Shown here piece by piece: positions 13,421 through 15,507 of a stretch of 15,507 nt of DNA. The position numbers and the translations under genes are program-made. The stretch's first letter is position 1. Every line of letters begins with the position of its first letter. Origin of the DNA: Acidobacteriota bacterium (GTDB taxonomy: Bacteria > Acidobacteriota > Blastocatellia > Pyrinomonadales > Pyrinomonadaceae); the NCBI GenBank assembly GCA_023391155.1, contig JAEWBM010000180.1, positions 1 to 15,507 of the forward strand. The letters run 5' to 3'. Below the pieces are notes generated by a model. It ran no database searches. It saw only the letters and a list, made by a program, of their open reading frames with translations, and had not been told where the DNA came from.

Positions 13421-14014
13421 TTAATTAAATGTTTCACAGTCGGGAATACTAAACTCCAATTCATTAGATTTAACTTCACCTATGAAAAGTGAGAAGCCTT
13501 CAGATGTCCAATCATTAAACTGCCTATAAGCAGATTTTACAGAATACTTTCCCGGATAGCTGAAAAAGTCTTTTTTACGTGAGACTGCAATATTATCTTC
13601 ATAGTAATCTCCAGGATTTAGTGTCAAAAGATACTCTTTTGGCACTTCGACATCTTCAAAATTATCACCAGCTACAACTTCATACCTCGATAGTTTTAAC
13701 TTATTAAGAAACGACCGATCTTTTTTACTGTTAAGCGAATCTTTGGGAGATCCTTTGAATGTTACGGAACGCCACAGGTTTCTCTTATCGATTGTAATAA
13801 TTTGATTACCAATATTCTCTAATTTACCAATAATGAAAAATTCTGTTTCCTCACACGAACAATTTTTATCGATCCTTAGCTCTAGCGTCAAAGGCATTGA
13901 AATTTTGCTATTCGGTTTATCTTGGGCCTTTAATGAAATTGGCATATAAACTACTACCCAGCACCAAATCAAGAGCCGGAAAAGGTTTTTTATTTCAGAA
14001 TATTTTTTCATCAT
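13421..14014 (-). CDS. Exported candidate immunity protein for the metallopeptidase Rhs tip
   Basis: A 197-residue protein with a signal sequence (hydrophobic LFRLLIWCWVVVYMPISLKAQ, cleavage likely after KAQ near residue 31) and a body of alternating beta strands, likely an Ig-like or similar sandwich (LTLELRIDKNCSCEETEFFIIGKLENIGNQIITID). The NCSCEE motif offers a close cysteine pair. No family is recognised. It starts 37 bp after the Rhs tip stop, with an AGAGAGGA ribosome site before ATG 14014 (a second ATG follows at once), and the unit ends at a strong terminator. Position directly after a toxin tip suggests immunity; export suggests that the toxin attacks the periplasm or cell envelope. 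Both are inference. Strongly A+T-rich, unlike the rhs core. Confidence 0.7.
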   Translation of the reverse strand: MMKKYSEIKNLFRLLIWCWVVVYMPISLKAQDKPNSKISMPLTLELRIDKNCSCEETEFFIIGKLENIGNQIITIDKRNLWRSVTFKGSPKDSLNSKKDRSFLNKLKLSRYEVVAGDNFEDVEVPKEYLLTLNPGDYYEDNIAVSRKKDFFSYPGKYSVKSAYRQFNDWTSEGFSLFIGEVKSNELEFSIPDCETFN

Positions 14015-14051
14015 CGGATTCCTCTCTAATTATTGCCGTTTTTCGAGCTTG

Positions 14052-15507
14052 TTAAAACAAATTTTTTCCATCACTATCGAGTTCTTTCGCCCTTTTATTT
14101 ATTTTTTCGATGGCTTTATCTTGCATCTGATTTACTTGCTGATTAAGATTTTTTGTAGCATTATCAAGAGCTTCTTGAGGGGTCTTCCCTTTACCACTAA
14201 AAGCTAAACCATCAACGGATTTCGCAAATCCTTTTCCTGCATCTTCGATAGAAACTGCATGCTCTTCCTCATGGTCTTTCAAATTCCCGTTTCTTCTATC
14301 CCATTCTTCCTGGTCAGATTTTTTAGCATCACCTTTATTTGTCCATGTAGGAGTTGTAACTTCGACTTCTGCTGTAACTTCGACATTTGTAACTTTGCTA
14401 GTAAACGTCCATTCTCCGGTTGTAGCATTTTTCGTAAATGAACCGTTCCAGTCTTTGTCGGAAGTTGTTTCTAAACTTATAACATTAAATTTATCTCCAA
14501 CTAACCTAGTTTGTCCTGGAGTTTTAGATACGGTATTTACCCTTTTCCCTTCTTCTACCGCATTTCTTAAAGCGTCTGTTACTGTTTTACCTGATACTCC
14601 ATATGTTTTATCTCTCCGAATTACCTTAAATTTTGGATCTTTGCCATCTACATCAACGTAAGCGAGAGGATTATTTCGAGCATATGCGTATAGATTCACT
14701 ATTTGCGGATCATAAAGCCTATCCCTTTTTATACTTATTGGATCAGCACTAGCGAAGCGTCCCTGATTCTTGTTGTAGTATCTCGCCTGTGCGAAATCCA
14801 GTTCCGTCTCTTCATCTCTTTCATAAGAGGTGAACTTCTGCCTAACCTCGTCGGGGGTGTAGCCGAGGTCGGGGTGGCGGTGGGTGGTTAGGATCTCTTC
14901 GCCGAAGGGATGGAAGTCGCGGCGGGAGATGGTGGCGCCGTTTTCGTCGGTGAGGATCCGCGGGCTGCCGAGATGGTCGGCTGTGGTGTAGCTCACCTTT
15001 GGCAATTGCGTTTGGACGATCGTTGAGTACTCCGCCACGAGCTGGCCGCCGGCGCTGTAAACAAACACCGTCACCTCGCCCGTCGAGGGCACATGCTTTT
15101 TTATCCTCCGGCCGTCTCCGTCGTACCAATACTCGCCGATGACGTTCTGCTGACTGTCCAACACCTCGATCTGTTTATTCTCCGCATCGTAGACAAAGAT
15201 CCGCCCCTGCGCATCCTCGGTCGTATTGCCCGAGCTATCGAAAACGTAATCGTCGCTTGTGCTCAGACGATTATTCGACTGATTGATGGACGGATTAAGG
15301 ATCTTCCTTAGATCAGAGCATAACTCCGTATTGCTGTTGCAGAGCTTGTCGAATCCCGTGAAGGTCGTGTTCGCCTCCTCAAAGTTCCGATTGCCGTAGC
15401 GGTCAAACTCAAAGGTCTGCTGCCACGACATGGACTGCGAGCCGCCGGTGGGGGTGATGTTCTCCACGGCCGACTTTAATCGGTTCAGCGAATCGTAGGT
15501 GTAATTC
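14052..15507 (-). CDS. Rhs/YD-repeat protein with DUF922-like zinc-peptidase tip, 5' end outside the window
   Basis: The C-terminal 485 residues of a large Rhs polymorphic toxin; the frame is open to the window edge (NYTYDSLNRLKSAVENI). Counting from the valine/GTG at 15467: YD-type repeats (FVYDAENKQIEVLD, GEYWYDGDGRR), the core-closing region ADHLGSPRIL and ARYYNKNQGRFASADP (228-243), then a variable tip (about 277-471). The tip resembles DUF922 putative zinc proteases: TYGVSGKTVTDAL (288-300), the VEVTAEVEVTTPTW strands (362-375), then the W of EEWDRR and HEEEH (399-403; 14259-14273), an HExxH metal motif. A charged helical tail follows. I infer a peptidase effector; activity and target are unknown. 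The tip is A+T-rich, the core GC-rich. An exported immunity candidate follows at once. Confidence 0.85.
   Translation of the reverse strand, partial: NYTYDSLNRLKSAVENITPTGGSQSMSWQQTFEFDRYGNRNFEEANTTFTGFDKLCNSNTELCSDLRKILNPSINQSNNRLSTSDDYVFDSSGNTTEDAQGRIFVYDAENKQIEVLDSQQNVIGEYWYDGDGRRIKKHVPSTGEVTVFVYSAGGQLVAEYSTIVQTQLPKVSYTTADHLGSPRILTDENGATISRRDFHPFGEEILTTHRHPDLGYTPDEVRQKFTSYERDEETELDFAQARYYNKNQGRFASADPISIKRDRLYDPQIVNLYAYARNNPLAYVDVDGKDPKFKVIRRDKTYGVSGKTVTDALRNAVEEGKRVNTVSKTPGQTRLVGDKFNVISLETTSDKDWNGSFTKNATTGEWTFTSKVTNVEVTAEVEVTTPTWTNKGDAKKSDQEEWDRRNGNLKDHEEEHAVSIEDAGKGFAKSVDGLAFSGKGKTPQEALDNATKNLNQQVNQMQDKAIEKINKRAKELDSDGKNLF
14830..15000 (-). repeat. Rhs core direct repeat, copy 2
   Basis: Partner of 13079-13249, offset by 1,751 bp, in the intact Rhs frame (ADHLGSPRIL to the start of the DFAQARYY region). 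It is a natural site for recombination that swaps tips. Confidence 0.9.

Noticed and set aside
1..15507. tRNA, rRNA or replication origin
   Set aside because: I saw no cloverleaf-like sequence with CCA-proximal T-arm motif, no rRNA signature and no DnaA-box cluster, although a proper scan was not possible by eye.

Overview
The window suggests a diderm bacterium of the Acidobacteriota, most likely the Blastocatellia/Pyrinomonadaceae side. The reasons are a secreted von Willebrand factor A protein of the kind common in acidobacteria, an S46 dipeptidyl-peptidase, a c3/c7-type tetrahaem cytochrome, a monofunctional transglycosylase, moderately GC-rich host genes, and REP-like palindromes next to a REP-associated (Y1) transposase. 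This placement is inference from gene content; no rRNA or tRNA gene is present.

Left part (1-9664), housekeeping and envelope genes. In order: the end of a polytopic membrane protein, a 70-residue membrane protein, a membrane-anchored M23 (LytM) peptidase with its own promoter, a possibly structured leader and a clear terminator, a secreted WD40 protein (minus), an S46 peptidase, a tetrahaem cytochrome c and the transglycosylase MtgA (both minus), glgC (ADP-glucose pyrophosphorylase), and the VWFA protein (minus). glgC and the VWFA gene converge and overlap at their stop codons. Most of these products act in the periplasm or at the inner membrane.

Middle (9665-11826), a repeat and mobile-element zone. 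A stretch of REP-like palindromes lies next to a decayed rhs/YD-repeat fragment. A small exported TonB_C-like protein follows. Then comes a 1,047-bp unit with perfect 33-bp inverted repeats at both ends that encloses a HUH/Y1 transposase carrying an extra C-terminal helix-turn-helix region.

Right part (11827-15507), an Rhs polymorphic-toxin locus read on the minus strand. It holds two alternative C-terminal tips, each followed by a candidate immunity gene. The upstream tip, joined in frame to rhs core that runs off the window, carries an HExxH domain resembling DUF922 zinc peptidases and is followed by an exported protein. After a strong terminator comes an orphan core fragment, broken by a deletion and frameshift, with a different toxin tip and an overlapping acidic cytoplasmic immunity candidate. 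The two cores share a 171-bp near-identical segment with 98 bp exactly identical. The tips and partner genes are visibly richer in A+T than the core, as expected for horizontally exchanged toxin cassettes. The metallopeptidase tip with its exported partner, and the transposase with long perfect inverted repeats, are the two most novel-looking items.
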